DNA of 24,141 nucleotides, taken from the NCBI GenBank assembly GCA_964607545.1, contig CAZSLV010000022.1, forward strand, positions 1-24,141, given 5' to 3'. The position numbers were made by a program, and so were the translations under genes. This stretch comes from Gudongella sp964607545 (GTDB lineage Bacteria > Bacillota > Clostridia > Tissierellales > Tissierellaceae). How positions within the stretch are numbered: position 1 is the first letter of the stretch; the number at the start of each line of letters is the position of its first letter. The notes below the pieces were generated by a model. It was given only the letters and a program-made list of their open reading frames with translations, was not told where the DNA came from and did not search any database. Positions 1 to 8,478 of the stretch are shown here, piece after piece.

Positions 1-67
1 GTCAAACTACTAGCTGGAGGGTATTTAGTAAAACAAGGTTATATTCCATTTTTTATTCCTCCATATG

Positions 68-98
68 TAGAAAATCCTCTGCTAGGGAGGATTTTCTA
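68..98 (-). terminator. hairpin terminator after smpB
   Basis: A perfect 12-bp stem (68-79 pairing with 87-98) with a 7-nt loop lies 3 bases past the smpB stop. The U-rich part (ATTTTC) is inside the 3' arm, and no long U run follows on the minus strand. It is therefore a plausible but not textbook terminator, and could work in both directions. Confidence 0.6.
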
Positions 99-101
99 TA
101 T

Positions 102-566
102 CTATTGGTATTTTTCACTAGAGTGTTGTTTCATTCTTCTTTCTGCATCTTTTGCGGCTATGGTTTGTCTCTTATCATATAGCTTCTTACCTCTTGCTAC
201 TGCTATTTCAACCTTAACCTTTCCATCTTTTAAATAAATTGAGAGGGGGACTAGGGTCAAACCCTTTAACTTTGTTTCACTAGCTAATTTTCTTATTTGT
301 CTTTTATGAAGTAATAGTTTCCTCTTTCTTAAGGGGTCTACATTGAAAATATTCCCTTGTTCATATGGACTTACATGCATTCCATTTAAGAAAACTTCTC
401 CGTCTGAAATACTAGCATAGCTTTCCTTTATATTTACCTTGCCTTGCCTAATTGATTTAACCTCTGTACCCTTTAGAACAATACCTGCCTCAATTGTATC
501 TTCAATAAAAAACTCATGTCTTGCCTTTTTATTTGTTGCTAATACTTTTATCCCTTTAGGGCTCAT
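102..566 (-). CDS. smpB: SsrA-binding protein SmpB
   Basis: SmpB binds tmRNA and carries it into stalled ribosomes for trans-translation. The 154-residue product has the family's near-invariant opening (GIKVLATNKKARHEFFIED), then AGIVLKGTEVKSIRQGK, and the basic C-terminal tail GKKLYDKRQTIAAKDAERR that enters the empty mRNA channel. The frame stays open to a TTG at 608, but the ATG at 566 is preferred: it has an AAAGGATGG-type site upstream and gives the usual family N-terminus. It follows rnr by 44 bases, the standard rnr-smpB pairing of Firmicutes, and is probably cotranscribed with it. The tmRNA gene ssrA often lies just downstream, but nothing in the remaining 101 bases looks like its start. 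Confidence 0.97.
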   Translation of the reverse strand: MSPKGIKVLATNKKARHEFFIEDTIEAGIVLKGTEVKSIRQGKVNIKESYASISDGEVFLNGMHVSPYEQGNIFNVDPLRKRKLLLHKRQIRKLASETKLKGLTLVPLSIYLKDGKVKVEIAVARGKKLYDKRQTIAAKDAERRMKQHSSEKYQ

Positions 567-610
567 ATTTGTCCATCCTTTTTCTCCATATTGTTCATAG
601 TTTAGCAAAA

Positions 611-2737
611 TTAATCTTCTGTGTCAACCTCAGCTAGGGCAAAGTCTATGTTCTTCTTGCCAACATCTGCCCCTATAACCTTAATCCTAATCTCATCACC
701 CAGTCTATAGGTCTTTTTAGTTCTTTCACCTACTATGCTATAATTGCTTTCATCAAAGTAATAAAAATCATCAGTCATATTTTTAAAGTGGATTAGGCCT
801 TCTACTGTGTTTTCTAGTTGAACAAACATTCCAAAATTAGTTACTGAAGATACGATACCATCAAACTCTTCACCAATTTTACTAACCATATATTGGGCTT
901 TTTTCAAGTCATCTACTTCTCTTTCAGCTTCTTCAGCCCTTCTTTCAGTTTTCGATGTGTGGTCTGCAACATCTGGTAGTATATTCTCTAAGACACCTAT
1001 CCTCTTACTAGAAAGTTTCCCATGCAGGGATTCCTTAATAATCCTGTGAATTTGTAAATCTGGATACCTCCTAATAGGAGCTGTAAAGTGGGAGTAGTAA
1101 AGGGCTGCTAGGCCAAAGTGCAAGCCTGGTTCTGCACTATATACTGCTTTTTGCATGGTCCTTAAAAGGAGGGTTGAGATAATAGGTTCTTCTTTTTTCC
1201 CTTTTAATTCCTGAGTTAGCCTTTGGAAGTCTTTAGGATGAAGTTCCTTACCCTTTATGGAATATCCAAAGTTATGAATAAACTTTACAAAGCTTGCAAC
1301 CTTCTCTTCATTTGGCTTTTCATGAACCCTATATAAAAATGGGACTTCCTCCCAGAAAAATCTTTCTGCAATTGTTTCATTGGTAACTAGCATAAACTCT
1401 TCAATCAGCCTATCTGCTATCCTCCTGTCTCTTTTCCTTATGTCTATAGGCACTCCATTTTCATCTAATTCAATGTAGGATTCTGGAAAATCAAAGTCTA
1501 TACTTCCCCTTTTAGTCCTTCTTTTTGATAATATAGTCATAAGGTCCTTCATAATGAATATTTCCTCAGCTACAAGACTTAGCCTTTCCATATTTGTATC
1601 TTCTTTGCCCTCTAGTAGGTCAGATACATCGTTATAAATTAGCCTTGCCTTACTATTAATTACAGATTCGTAAATTTCATGAGATACTACCTTTCCATTT
1701 ATATTAATCTCCATAAAAACACTCATAGTCAGTCTGTCTACATTTGGATTAAGGGAACATATCCCATTGCTTAATTCATGTGGTAGCATTGGAATTACCC
1801 TATCTAAAAGGTATACTGAGTTACCCCTAAGAAGGGACTCCTTATCTAATAGGCTATTTGGCCTTACATAGTGGGCCACATCTGAAATATGAACTCCTAA
1901 TTTAAAGTTGCCATTTTTTAACTTTTCAATTGAAATAGCATCATCTAGGTCCTTTGCATCAGCCCCATCTATGGTAAAGGTTTTAAGGTCTCTTAAGTCT
2001 AGTCTTCCTATAAGGTCATCTTTATCAACTTCCTCTGAAACTCTAATAGCTTCATTAATAACAGCTTGTGGAAATTCTTCAGGTAGGTTAAACTGTCTAA
2101 TTATTGATAGGATATCTGTTCCCTTGTCACTAAGGTAACCTAATACTTCAACTATCTTACCTTCAGGATTCCTTCTTAATTCAGGCCACCTGGTAATTTC
2201 AACTACAACCTTTTGGTGGTCCTTAGCCTTTAAGCTAGACCCCTTAGGGATAAAAATATCATAGGCTATCTTGTGATTATCAGGGATTACAAATCCGAAG
2301 TTACCATTATCTTCATAGGTGCCAATCACAGTTTGATTTGCCCTTTCTAATATTCTTATAATTTCCCCTTCTTGTCTTTTACCTACTTCTTTTCTAAAGA
2401 CTAGATTAGCTACAACCTTATCTCCATGCATGGCCCCATTTATATGCTCTGCAGGTATATATATATCTTCGCCTATCCTATCCTTTGAAACCACAAAGCC
2501 AAAACCCTTTTCATGACTTTCAAGTTTTCCAACTACTAAATATTCATCATTTAATAGGCCATACCTATTATTGGTTGCCTTTAATATTACTCCTTCTTTT
2601 TCCAAGTCTTCAAGTACTTTGAAAAATTCCTTATACTCACCCTTGTTAATGCCAAATTTCTGGGCTAGTTCTTCCCTTAAAAGTGGTTTATATTTTTTGC
2701 CACCCATTAGCTTTTTAATTTCATCTTTAATTATCAT
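611..2737 (-). CDS. rnr: ribonuclease R (3'-5' exoribonuclease, RNB family)
   Basis: RNase R degrades structured RNA processively from the 3' end and works with SmpB-tmRNA on rescued messages. The 708-residue protein has an N-terminal winged-helix segment (about 1-65), two cold-shock RNA-binding domains (about 67-130 and 140-200), the RNB catalytic domain (about 240-570) and a C-terminal S1 domain (about 625-700). The metal-binding aspartates lie in TIDGADAKDLDDA (D257, D263, D265, D266), and HFTAPIRRYPDLQIHR is also typical. The lysine-rich tail of the E. coli enzyme is absent; this one ends acidic (EVDTED). The ATG at 2737 is chosen over a GTG at 2746 because GGGGAG sits 8 bases before the ATG and almost touches the GTG. 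Confidence 0.97.
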   Translation of the reverse strand: MIIKDEIKKLMGGKKYKPLLREELAQKFGINKGEYKEFFKVLEDLEKEGVILKATNNRYGLLNDEYLVVGKLESHEKGFGFVVSKDRIGEDIYIPAEHINGAMHGDKVVANLVFRKEVGKRQEGEIIRILERANQTVIGTYEDNGNFGFVIPDNHKIAYDIFIPKGSSLKAKDHQKVVVEITRWPELRRNPEGKIVEVLGYLSDKGTDILSIIRQFNLPEEFPQAVINEAIRVSEEVDKDDLIGRLDLRDLKTFTIDGADAKDLDDAISIEKLKNGNFKLGVHISDVAHYVRPNSLLDKESLLRGNSVYLLDRVIPMLPHELSNGICSLNPNVDRLTMSVFMEININGKVVSHEIYESVINSKARLIYNDVSDLLEGKEDTNMERLSLVAEEIFIMKDLMTILSKRRTKRGSIDFDFPESYIELDENGVPIDIRKRDRRIADRLIEEFMLVTNETIAERFFWEEVPFLYRVHEKPNEEKVASFVKFIHNFGYSIKGKELHPKDFQRLTQELKGKKEEPIISTLLLRTMQKAVYSAEPGLHFGLAALYYSHFTAPIRRYPDLQIHRIIKESLHGKLSSKRIGVLENILPDVADHTSKTERRAEEAEREVDDLKKAQYMVSKIGEEFDGIVSSVTNFGMFVQLENTVEGLIHFKNMTDDFYYFDESNYSIVGERTKKTYRLGDEIRIKVIGADVGKKNIDFALAEVDTED

Positions 2738-2772
2738 CTGCCTCACTCCCCAATCAAAGCTTTTATTTTTAT

Positions 2773-2800
2773 CTTATAAATTATATGTACCCCTTTGTAA
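2773..2800 (-). promoter_or_regulatory. candidate promoter for rnr-smpB
   Basis: TTACAA (2795-2800), a 16-base spacer and TATAAG (2773-2778) lie between the ddl terminator and the rnr start. An overlapping TATAAT at 2782-2787 is another possible -10 but has no good -35. The preceding terminator makes a promoter here likely; its exact position is uncertain. Confidence 0.45.
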
Positions 2801-2802
2801 TG

Positions 2803-2839
2803 AAAAAAATGTAAGATGGTAAAATTATCTTACATTTTT
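2803..2839 (-). terminator. intrinsic terminator after ddl
   Basis: A perfect 13-bp inverted repeat (2805-2817 pairing with 2827-2839, 9-nt loop) ends in seven Ts on the minus strand. Its upstream arm overlaps the last codons of the D-Ala-D-Ala ligase gene. It closes the three-gene envelope unit and separates it from rnr. Confidence 0.85.
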
Positions 2840-3999
2840 GTGCTTTTTGAACCAAATTGAGTTTTACTAAAAAGATTTGATTCGTAAATATACATATTAT
2901 TATCTTTTTCTTTTTGACTAGCTAGACCAATATCTATCATCTTATTTATTAAATCTTTAAAAGTATAACCTTTCCCTTCCCACAGATAAAAAGCTATCGA
3001 CCCAGGCAGGGTGTTTATTTCATTTACATAAACTTTGCCTTCTTGGTCTAGGAGAAAATCTATCCTAGCATTTCCTCTAGCATCTATAACAGTAAAGGCC
3101 CTTTTAGCTAGTTCTTCGATTTCACTTGTTTTATCTGAACTTATATCAGCAGGAATAGCCCTATTAATACTAGCACTTGATGATTTTTTACCATCTTTTC
3201 TTAAATACTTATCGTTAAATGATAGGATTTCAGTCCAGCCTAGGGGCTCTTCGCACAAGGAAGCTTCTACCTTGTTATCATAACCCATAACTGAACAATT
3301 TATTTCTCTTGGCTTTTCTACAGCCTTTTCTACAATTATCTTTCTATCATAGCTTGCTGCAACTTCTAGGGCATTTTCTAGCATAGTACGATCTTTAGCT
3401 TTTGTAATTCCAATACTTGATCCAAGATTTGAAGGCTTTACAAAGACAGGATAGCCTAGACTACTTTCAACCTTATCCATGGTAGCTTTCTTATCATCCC
3501 TAAAGTCACTCCTATAAAACCAAATATAATCAACCACAGGAATCCCATTTGCCTTGTAAACATCCTTCATAAGTATCTTGTCCATGCCAACTGATGAGCC
3601 CAAAATCCCAGCTCCAGCATAGGGTTTATTTATCAATTCAAGTAAACCTTGAATTGCCCCATCTTCTCCATTTGTTCCATGAAAGGCAGGAAAAAATATG
3701 TCTATCGATTCAAGAATTTTCTTTGCAAAAAGTCCACTTTTTTCTGGGTGCAAGTATAAATTACTATCGTTATGATTTGGGGATAGGATAACTTTTTTGG
3801 CATCATTAAAATTATTGCTTTTATAGTTATCAAAATTCATTAAAGATTCACCTGTCAACCATTCGCCATCTTTATTAATATAAATAGGGACAGGTTTATA
3901 CTTTGTTTTATCTATGTTTTCAATTACCTGCATGGCTGTAATCACAGAAACCTCATGTTCTACGCTTCTACCTCCAAATAAAACCCCTACAGTCTTCAT
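2830..3999 (-). CDS. D-alanine--D-alanine ligase family protein (divergent)
   Basis: An ATP-grasp ligase of 389 residues that, by family, joins two D-alanines for peptidoglycan precursor synthesis in the cytoplasm. Visible motifs (numbered from the ATG): GGRSVEHEVSV near the N-terminus, FHGTNGEDGAIQG (about 107-119), GSSVGMDK (134-141), VFVKPSNLGSSIGI (186-199), a loop with DKYLRKDGK (263-271), NARIDF (310-315) and VNEINTLPG (325-333). After PG, the usual MTxxSL/FTxxS segment is replaced by SIAFYLWE, and a roughly 30-residue tail follows. The acceptor specificity is thus less certain than the fold, and no symbol is given. Start: the ATG at 3999 has GGAGG 7 bases upstream; the in-frame TTG just before it does not. 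It follows the MurF-like gene by 12 bases in one transcription unit. Confidence 0.85.
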   Translation of the reverse strand: MKTVGVLFGGRSVEHEVSVITAMQVIENIDKTKYKPVPIYINKDGEWLTGESLMNFDNYKSNNFNDAKKVILSPNHNDSNLYLHPEKSGLFAKKILESIDIFFPAFHGTNGEDGAIQGLLELINKPYAGAGILGSSVGMDKILMKDVYKANGIPVVDYIWFYRSDFRDDKKATMDKVESSLGYPVFVKPSNLGSSIGITKAKDRTMLENALEVAASYDRKIIVEKAVEKPREINCSVMGYDNKVEASLCEEPLGWTEILSFNDKYLRKDGKKSSSASINRAIPADISSDKTSEIEELAKRAFTVIDARGNARIDFLLDQEGKVYVNEINTLPGSIAFYLWEGKGYTFKDLINKMIDIGLASQKEKDNNMYIYESNLFSKTQFGSKSTKM

Positions 4000-4011
4000 C
4001 AAAAAGCCTCC

Positions 4012-5538
4012 TTATTCGCTATAATTATCTGGTAAATCATTTTCAAACAAGACCACATCCCCTGGCTTTGTAATTTTTCCAAGTTCTTCTGTAGCACTGG
4101 TTAAGTTATTTACTACAAATATATTAGCTGGGTTAAAACCTGTACTTATAAGACCCTCATAGATAGGTATAGTTCTCTTTTGCCCTATTAAGATTACATA
4201 ATCACATACCTTGGCCATATTTACTCCAAATTCACGATTAGCAGACTCTTCCATATCTCCTAACTCAATCATTCCAGGTGTAACTACTATTTTACTTCCC
4301 TCTTTAAATTCAGCCAAGACATCAAGGGCTGCCTTTGTACCTATGGGATTTGAATTAAAAGCATCGTCTATTATTATTACCCCATTTACTGCTTTTATGA
4401 CATTTAACCTATGTTCTATAGGTTCAACCTTCTTAATACCCTCGCTTATTTCTTCAAAAGTAAGACCAAGAACAATACCAGCACAGGCCCCAGCTAAGAG
4501 ATTGTATATGTTGTGTCTACCTAAGAGTCTAGTATTACACCTAATAGAGTTTCCTTTTTTATCTTTTAAATTAAAAGCAGACCCATTTTCTGATACTTCT
4601 ATCTGATCAGCATAAACATCTAGCTTTTCTACATTTTCAAGTCCATATAGGATTTTTTCCTTAAAGGTCTTATCAGCTAGCTTTTGAATGTATTCATTGT
4701 CATAGTTAAATATAGCTACCCCATCAGTTGGCAGTTCTTCTATTAGTTCGTATTTTGTCTTCATTATATTATCAATATTCTTAAAAGTTTCTATATGGAC
4801 GGGTCCTATGGAAGTTAAGATGCCGATTTTTGGTTGGGCTAGTTCCGCTACCTCCCTAATTTCCCCTAAAACCTTCGCCCCCATTTCTGCTACAAATACT
4901 TGATGGTTTTCACTTAAGTCATTATTTATAACCTTGGAAAGCCCCATAGGAGTATTATAGGATTCGGGGGTGTTTAATACATTGAACTTATTAGAAAGTA
5001 TAGTCCCAACTATAAACTTAGTGCTAGTCTTTCCAAAGCTTCCTGTTATTCCAATTACAGTAAGGTCTTCTCTTTGTCTTATCTTATTTTGTGCAGACTT
5101 ATAAAAGCCCATATTTATGTTATTTTCTATTGGTTGCATCACTAGGGTTGATAGCCACATTATAATAGGCTGTAGTAAATAAACTAAAAGGGAGAAAAAT
5201 ATAAATATTCCTCCGCTAACTACAATATGACTTCCTAAGGAAGATATAATTTGAATAACTAAAAGGGTGGTGAGAGAAATGAAAAGACCACTAATAAGAC
5301 CATTTGCATAAAAAAGTCTCTTAGCCCTGTCTGTCATAACAAGGGGTTTCTTTATAGGTAGGTTTTCCTTACTAATTGAATAGGCCCTGTTTTTATTGTT
5401 ATTTAACCATTTCATATAGTTTTCTCCTACATATCCTTCAAGCTGGACCATATGTAATGATTCTTTTGACCTATTTTTCATTAGGTATACTGATACTAGT
5501 GATAATACTAGTATTGCTACTATTATTTCAACATCCAT
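4012..5538 (-). CDS. membrane-anchored Mur ligase (MurF-like, lacking the MurF N-terminal domain)
   Basis: A 508-residue protein with three predicted membrane segments (about 3-20, 76-100, 105-132), then a Mur ligase core. The ATP-binding loop is GITGSFGKTSTK (163-174), followed by GRHNIYNLLAG (340-350), IIDDAFNSNPIG (389-400) and VTPGMIELG (419-427). The last three resemble MurF, which adds D-Ala-D-Ala to UDP-MurNAc-tripeptide. The normal MurF N-terminal substrate-binding domain is missing; membrane segments take its place. It may act on a lipid-linked or other membrane substrate, but that is inference. Start: GGAGGG lies 5 bases before the ATG. Its position between an alpha/beta hydrolase and a Ddl-like ligase suggests it uses the D-Ala-D-X dipeptide made by its neighbour. 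Confidence 0.85.
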   Translation of the reverse strand: MDVEIIVAILVLSLVSVYLMKNRSKESLHMVQLEGYVGENYMKWLNNNKNRAYSISKENLPIKKPLVMTDRAKRLFYANGLISGLFISLTTLLVIQIISSLGSHIVVSGGIFIFFSLLVYLLQPIIMWLSTLVMQPIENNINMGFYKSAQNKIRQREDLTVIGITGSFGKTSTKFIVGTILSNKFNVLNTPESYNTPMGLSKVINNDLSENHQVFVAEMGAKVLGEIREVAELAQPKIGILTSIGPVHIETFKNIDNIMKTKYELIEELPTDGVAIFNYDNEYIQKLADKTFKEKILYGLENVEKLDVYADQIEVSENGSAFNLKDKKGNSIRCNTRLLGRHNIYNLLAGACAGIVLGLTFEEISEGIKKVEPIEHRLNVIKAVNGVIIIDDAFNSNPIGTKAALDVLAEFKEGSKIVVTPGMIELGDMEESANREFGVNMAKVCDYVILIGQKRTIPIYEGLISTGFNPANIFVVNNLTSATEELGKITKPGDVVLFENDLPDNYSE

Positions 5539-5570
5539 AAATACCCTCCATTATATAAGTATTCAAATAC

Positions 5571-6344
5571 TTACCCATTATTGTTTAAAAAAGACTTTAT
5601 AACTCTTGCAAAACCATTGTAATCATCTAAGTAAGAATAGTGGCCTGCTCCCTTAAACACAACTAAACCTGAATCTTCAATTTCCTTTTCCATTATTTTT
5701 GCCATGTATAGGGGGGTTGCCTCATCCCTATCTCCCCATATTAAAAGAGTTGGAATTTTAATATCCTTTAAGAGGGGTTTTAAGTTTTCATTTACTACCC
5801 TGACTAATATTTTCCTCATAACCCCTGATGAATTTTGATAATCATCAGAACCAAATTTCTTATACAGTTTTTCTAGTTTTTCTTCTTCTTTCTTCCAAAA
5901 GAAAAAGTACCTATAAGCTTTTTTCATTAGCTTAAAAGACTTAACCCTTATGTGGTATTTTAGGGTCCTCCTTGGAATCAAACCAGCACTGTTAACAAGA
6001 ACTTGCTTATTTACAAGGTGGGGATACCTGGCAGATAATATGATAGATAATTTGCCACCAAAAGAATGGCCAATAATTGATAATTTTTCTATTCCCATCT
6101 TATCTATAAAACTCTTTACTATATCTGCATAATGAAAGGATCCAAAGACATCATTTGGGAGGTCAGACTTGCCAAAACCTGGTAAATCAATGGCATATAC
6201 TTTTTTTGTATCCTTTAATATATTTACTATAGGCATTACAGTCTCGATACTTGCCCCCCAACCATGTAAAATTAGGATGGGTTCTCCACTACCTTCAGTT
6301 ATATAGTTGATTTTTAAATTTTCTATTTCAACACTCATTTCCAC
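5571..6344 (-). CDS. alpha/beta hydrolase
   Basis: A 257-residue alpha/beta-hydrolase fold enzyme with no signal peptide, so probably cytoplasmic. The catalytic set is visible: oxyanion segment HGWGAS (27-32), nucleophile elbow GHSFGG with S94, acid D207 in WGDRDEATP, and base H235 in GAGHYSYLD. A basic, aromatic cap region (about 125-165) covers the site. The substrate cannot be told from sequence. The GTG at 6344 is chosen because AAGGTGG lies 7 bases upstream; an ATG two codons later is 13 bases from it. It is the first gene of the operon with the MurF-like and Ddl-like genes, 32 bases from the next. In Bacillus subtilis a carboxylesterase gene also sits between secG and rnr, but these motifs are not specific enough to call this the same enzyme. 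Confidence 0.85.
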   Translation of the reverse strand: MEMSVEIENLKINYITEGSGEPILILHGWGASIETVMPIVNILKDTKKVYAIDLPGFGKSDLPNDVFGSFHYADIVKSFIDKMGIEKLSIIGHSFGGKLSIILSARYPHLVNKQVLVNSAGLIPRRTLKYHIRVKSFKLMKKAYRYFFFWKKEEEKLEKLYKKFGSDDYQNSSGVMRKILVRVVNENLKPLLKDIKIPTLLIWGDRDEATPLYMAKIMEKEIEDSGLVVFKGAGHYSYLDDYNGFARVIKSFLNNNG

Positions 6345-6382
6345 ACTATGACCACCTTATAATAACTATATCACAATTTAAA

Positions 6383-6411
6383 ATTATATCATATTTCCTT
6401 GTATTTATACA
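6383..6411 (-). promoter_or_regulatory. promoter of the hydrolase/MurF-like/Ddl-like operon
   Basis: An extended -10 (TGATATAAT, with the -10 hexamer at 6383-6388) has a weak -35 (TGTATA, 6406-6411) at 17-base spacing. The predicted RNA start is about 30 bases before the GTG start codon. The hppA terminator lies directly upstream. Confidence 0.55.
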
Positions 6412-6429
6412 GCTTAATATCTTTCGGTA

Positions 6430-6461
6430 AAGAAAAAGAAAAACCCTCCGAAGAGGGCTCA
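6430..6461 (-). terminator. intrinsic terminator after hppA
   Basis: On the minus strand AGCCCTC, a TTCG tetraloop and GAGGGTT form a compact GC stem followed by TTTTTCTTTTTC. It begins 3 bases after the hppA stop. This is a classical terminator. Confidence 0.93.
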
Positions 6462-6464
6462 TAT

Positions 6465-8465
6465 CTAAAATAAAATACCGCCATAATTTAAGAATACTTG
6501 TGAAAATACTAGGGCTACGATTGTCATAAGTTTTATTAGGATATTTAATGAAGGTCCTGAAGTATCTTTAAATGGATCTCCAACTGTATCTCCAGTAACT
6601 GCAGCCTTATGAGCTTCACTACCCTTTCCACCATGGTGACCTTCTTCAATGTATTTCTTAGCATTATCCCATGCTCCACCAGCATTTGACATAAATATTG
6701 CCATTAGTACACCTGTTACTAAGGCGCCAGCAAGTAAGCCACCTAAAGCTTCAGGTCCTAATAATAATCCAACTATAACCGGTACAAATACTGCTAATAA
6801 ACCAGGAATAATCATTTCCTTTAAAGCTGATTTTGTACTTATATCTACACAAGTTGCATAATCTGGTGTAGTAGTGCCTTCCATAATTCCAGGCATATCC
6901 CTAAATTGTCTTCTAACTTCTTCTATCATTGAAAAAGCTGCCTTACCTACTGCATCCATAGTTAATGCAGAGAATAGGTATGGTAGCATACCGCCTATAA
7001 ACATACCAGCTATTACTACTGGCTTAGTAACATCAATTGAGGTTAATCCAACTGCTTGAGTATAAGATGCAAATAAGGCTAGGGCTGTTAGGGCAGCTGA
7101 ACCTATGGCAAATCCCTTTCCTATTGCAGCTGTTGTATTTCCAACTGAGTCTAGTTTATCAGTAATATTTCTTACTTCTTCTGGTAGGTGGCACATTTCA
7201 GCTATTCCACCTGCATTATCTGCTATTGGACCATAGGCATCAACTGCTATAGTCATACCAGCTGTTGAAAGCATACCAACTGCTGCTAAAGCTATTCCAT
7301 ATAAACCCTTGGCAGGTTCTAGGTTTCCACCTGCAGCATAAAATGCAACTACAATACCAAGTGCAATTATAAGAATAGGAAGGGCAGTTGACATCATACC
7401 TACTGATAATCCACCTATTATATTAGTAGATGCGCCTGTTTCGGATTCCTTCGCAATCCTTTTAACAGGGTTATAATCAGCGGATGTAAAGTACTCTGTA
7501 ATCTTTGCTATTGCCAAACCTACTACTAATCCTGATAAAATTGCTATAAAAGGCCTAAAGCTACCTAAAAATAAGGTACTTAATAGGGCGCCAGCTGCCA
7601 TTGTAACTACTGAACTTACAAGGGTTCCCTTATTAAGGGCTTTTTGAGGGTCATTATCCCCACCTACAAAGAAAACTCCAATTATTGAAGCTAAAATACC
7701 AACTGCTGCTAGGGCAAATACAAAGTAAACTGCTGGTAATCCATAAGCTAATAAGCCTAAGGTTACTGCAGAAATAATTGCACCTACATATGATTCAAAT
7801 AAGTCAGCTCCCATTCCAGCTACATCACCAACGTTATCTCCAACATTATCAGCTATAACTGCTGGGTTTCTTGGATCATCCTCTGGGATACCTGCTTCTA
7901 CCTTACCTACTAAGTCAGCTCCAACATCTGCTGCTTTAGTATATATACCTCCCCCAACTCTTGCAAACAAGGCAATTGAAGAAGCTCCTAAACCAAATCC
8001 TGTTATAATTGCAGGGTCTCTAAAAATATAATATGAAATACCTATTCCAAGTAAACCTAGTCCAACAACTGACATACCCATTACAGAACCACCTGAAAAA
8101 GCAACATTTAAAGCCTTATTCATACCGGATTCCATAGCTGCATTGGCAGTTCTAACATTTGCCTTTGTAGCCACCCTCATTCCAAAAAATCCTGCTAGCA
8201 TTGAAAACAATGCCCCAAAAAGGAATGTGATTGCAGTTGTCCAACCAATTAATACTCCTAATACTACAAATAATGCCGCAATAAATATTGATAAAGCTCT
8301 GTACTGTCTAGCTAAAAATGCATTAGCTCCTTCTTGGATGTATGTAGATATCTCTACCATCCTATCATTTCCTGGACTTACCTTATTGATTGTCGATGCC
8401 TTGTAGAAAGCAAATAACAAAGCAACTACTCCAACTAATGGAGCAGCAATTAAAGCAAAACTCAT
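6465..8465 (-). CDS. hppA: membrane pyrophosphatase, K+-dependent type (H+ or Na+ pumping)
   Basis: This integral membrane enzyme hydrolyses pyrophosphate and pumps protons and/or sodium out of the cell. The 666-residue length and about 16 hydrophobic segments fit the family. Catalytic motifs: DVGADLVGKVEAGIPEDDPR (180-199), the aspartate-rich NVGDNVGDVAGMGADLFES (207-225), YGPIADNAGG (411-420) and GDTVGDPFKDTSGPS (625-639). In GNTTAAIGKG (442-451) the position that is lysine in K+-independent enzymes is alanine (A446), so it should need potassium. The pumped ion cannot be settled from these motifs: E224 in DLFES lies near the ion gate in both types, and deciding needs alignment of the gate residues. 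It follows secG by 13 bases and ends in a strong terminator. Confidence 0.95.
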   Translation of the reverse strand: MSFALIAAPLVGVVALLFAFYKASTINKVSPGNDRMVEISTYIQEGANAFLARQYRALSIFIAALFVVLGVLIGWTTAITFLFGALFSMLAGFFGMRVATKANVRTANAAMESGMNKALNVAFSGGSVMGMSVVGLGLLGIGISYYIFRDPAIITGFGLGASSIALFARVGGGIYTKAADVGADLVGKVEAGIPEDDPRNPAVIADNVGDNVGDVAGMGADLFESYVGAIISAVTLGLLAYGLPAVYFVFALAAVGILASIIGVFFVGGDNDPQKALNKGTLVSSVVTMAAGALLSTLFLGSFRPFIAILSGLVVGLAIAKITEYFTSADYNPVKRIAKESETGASTNIIGGLSVGMMSTALPILIIALGIVVAFYAAGGNLEPAKGLYGIALAAVGMLSTAGMTIAVDAYGPIADNAGGIAEMCHLPEEVRNITDKLDSVGNTTAAIGKGFAIGSAALTALALFASYTQAVGLTSIDVTKPVVIAGMFIGGMLPYLFSALTMDAVGKAAFSMIEEVRRQFRDMPGIMEGTTTPDYATCVDISTKSALKEMIIPGLLAVFVPVIVGLLLGPEALGGLLAGALVTGVLMAIFMSNAGGAWDNAKKYIEEGHHGGKGSEAHKAAVTGDTVGDPFKDTSGPSLNILIKLMTIVALVFSQVFLNYGGILF

Positions 8466-8478
8466 TTTATATTCCTCC

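Noticed and set aside
1..237. Plus-strand frame open from the left edge, reading KLLAGGYLVKQGYIPFFIPP and running into smpB
   Set aside because: It slightly recalls Fic-family sequence, but it has no start in the window, runs through the hairpin and antisense to smpB, and shows no catalytic motif.
4211..4606. Plus-strand open frames of 60-160 codons opposite the large genes (also near 8390-8767, 16966-17424 and 23041-23526)
   Set aside because: They lie antisense to well-supported genes, have low-complexity Ser/Ile/Leu-rich products, no ribosome binding sites and no recognisable domains.
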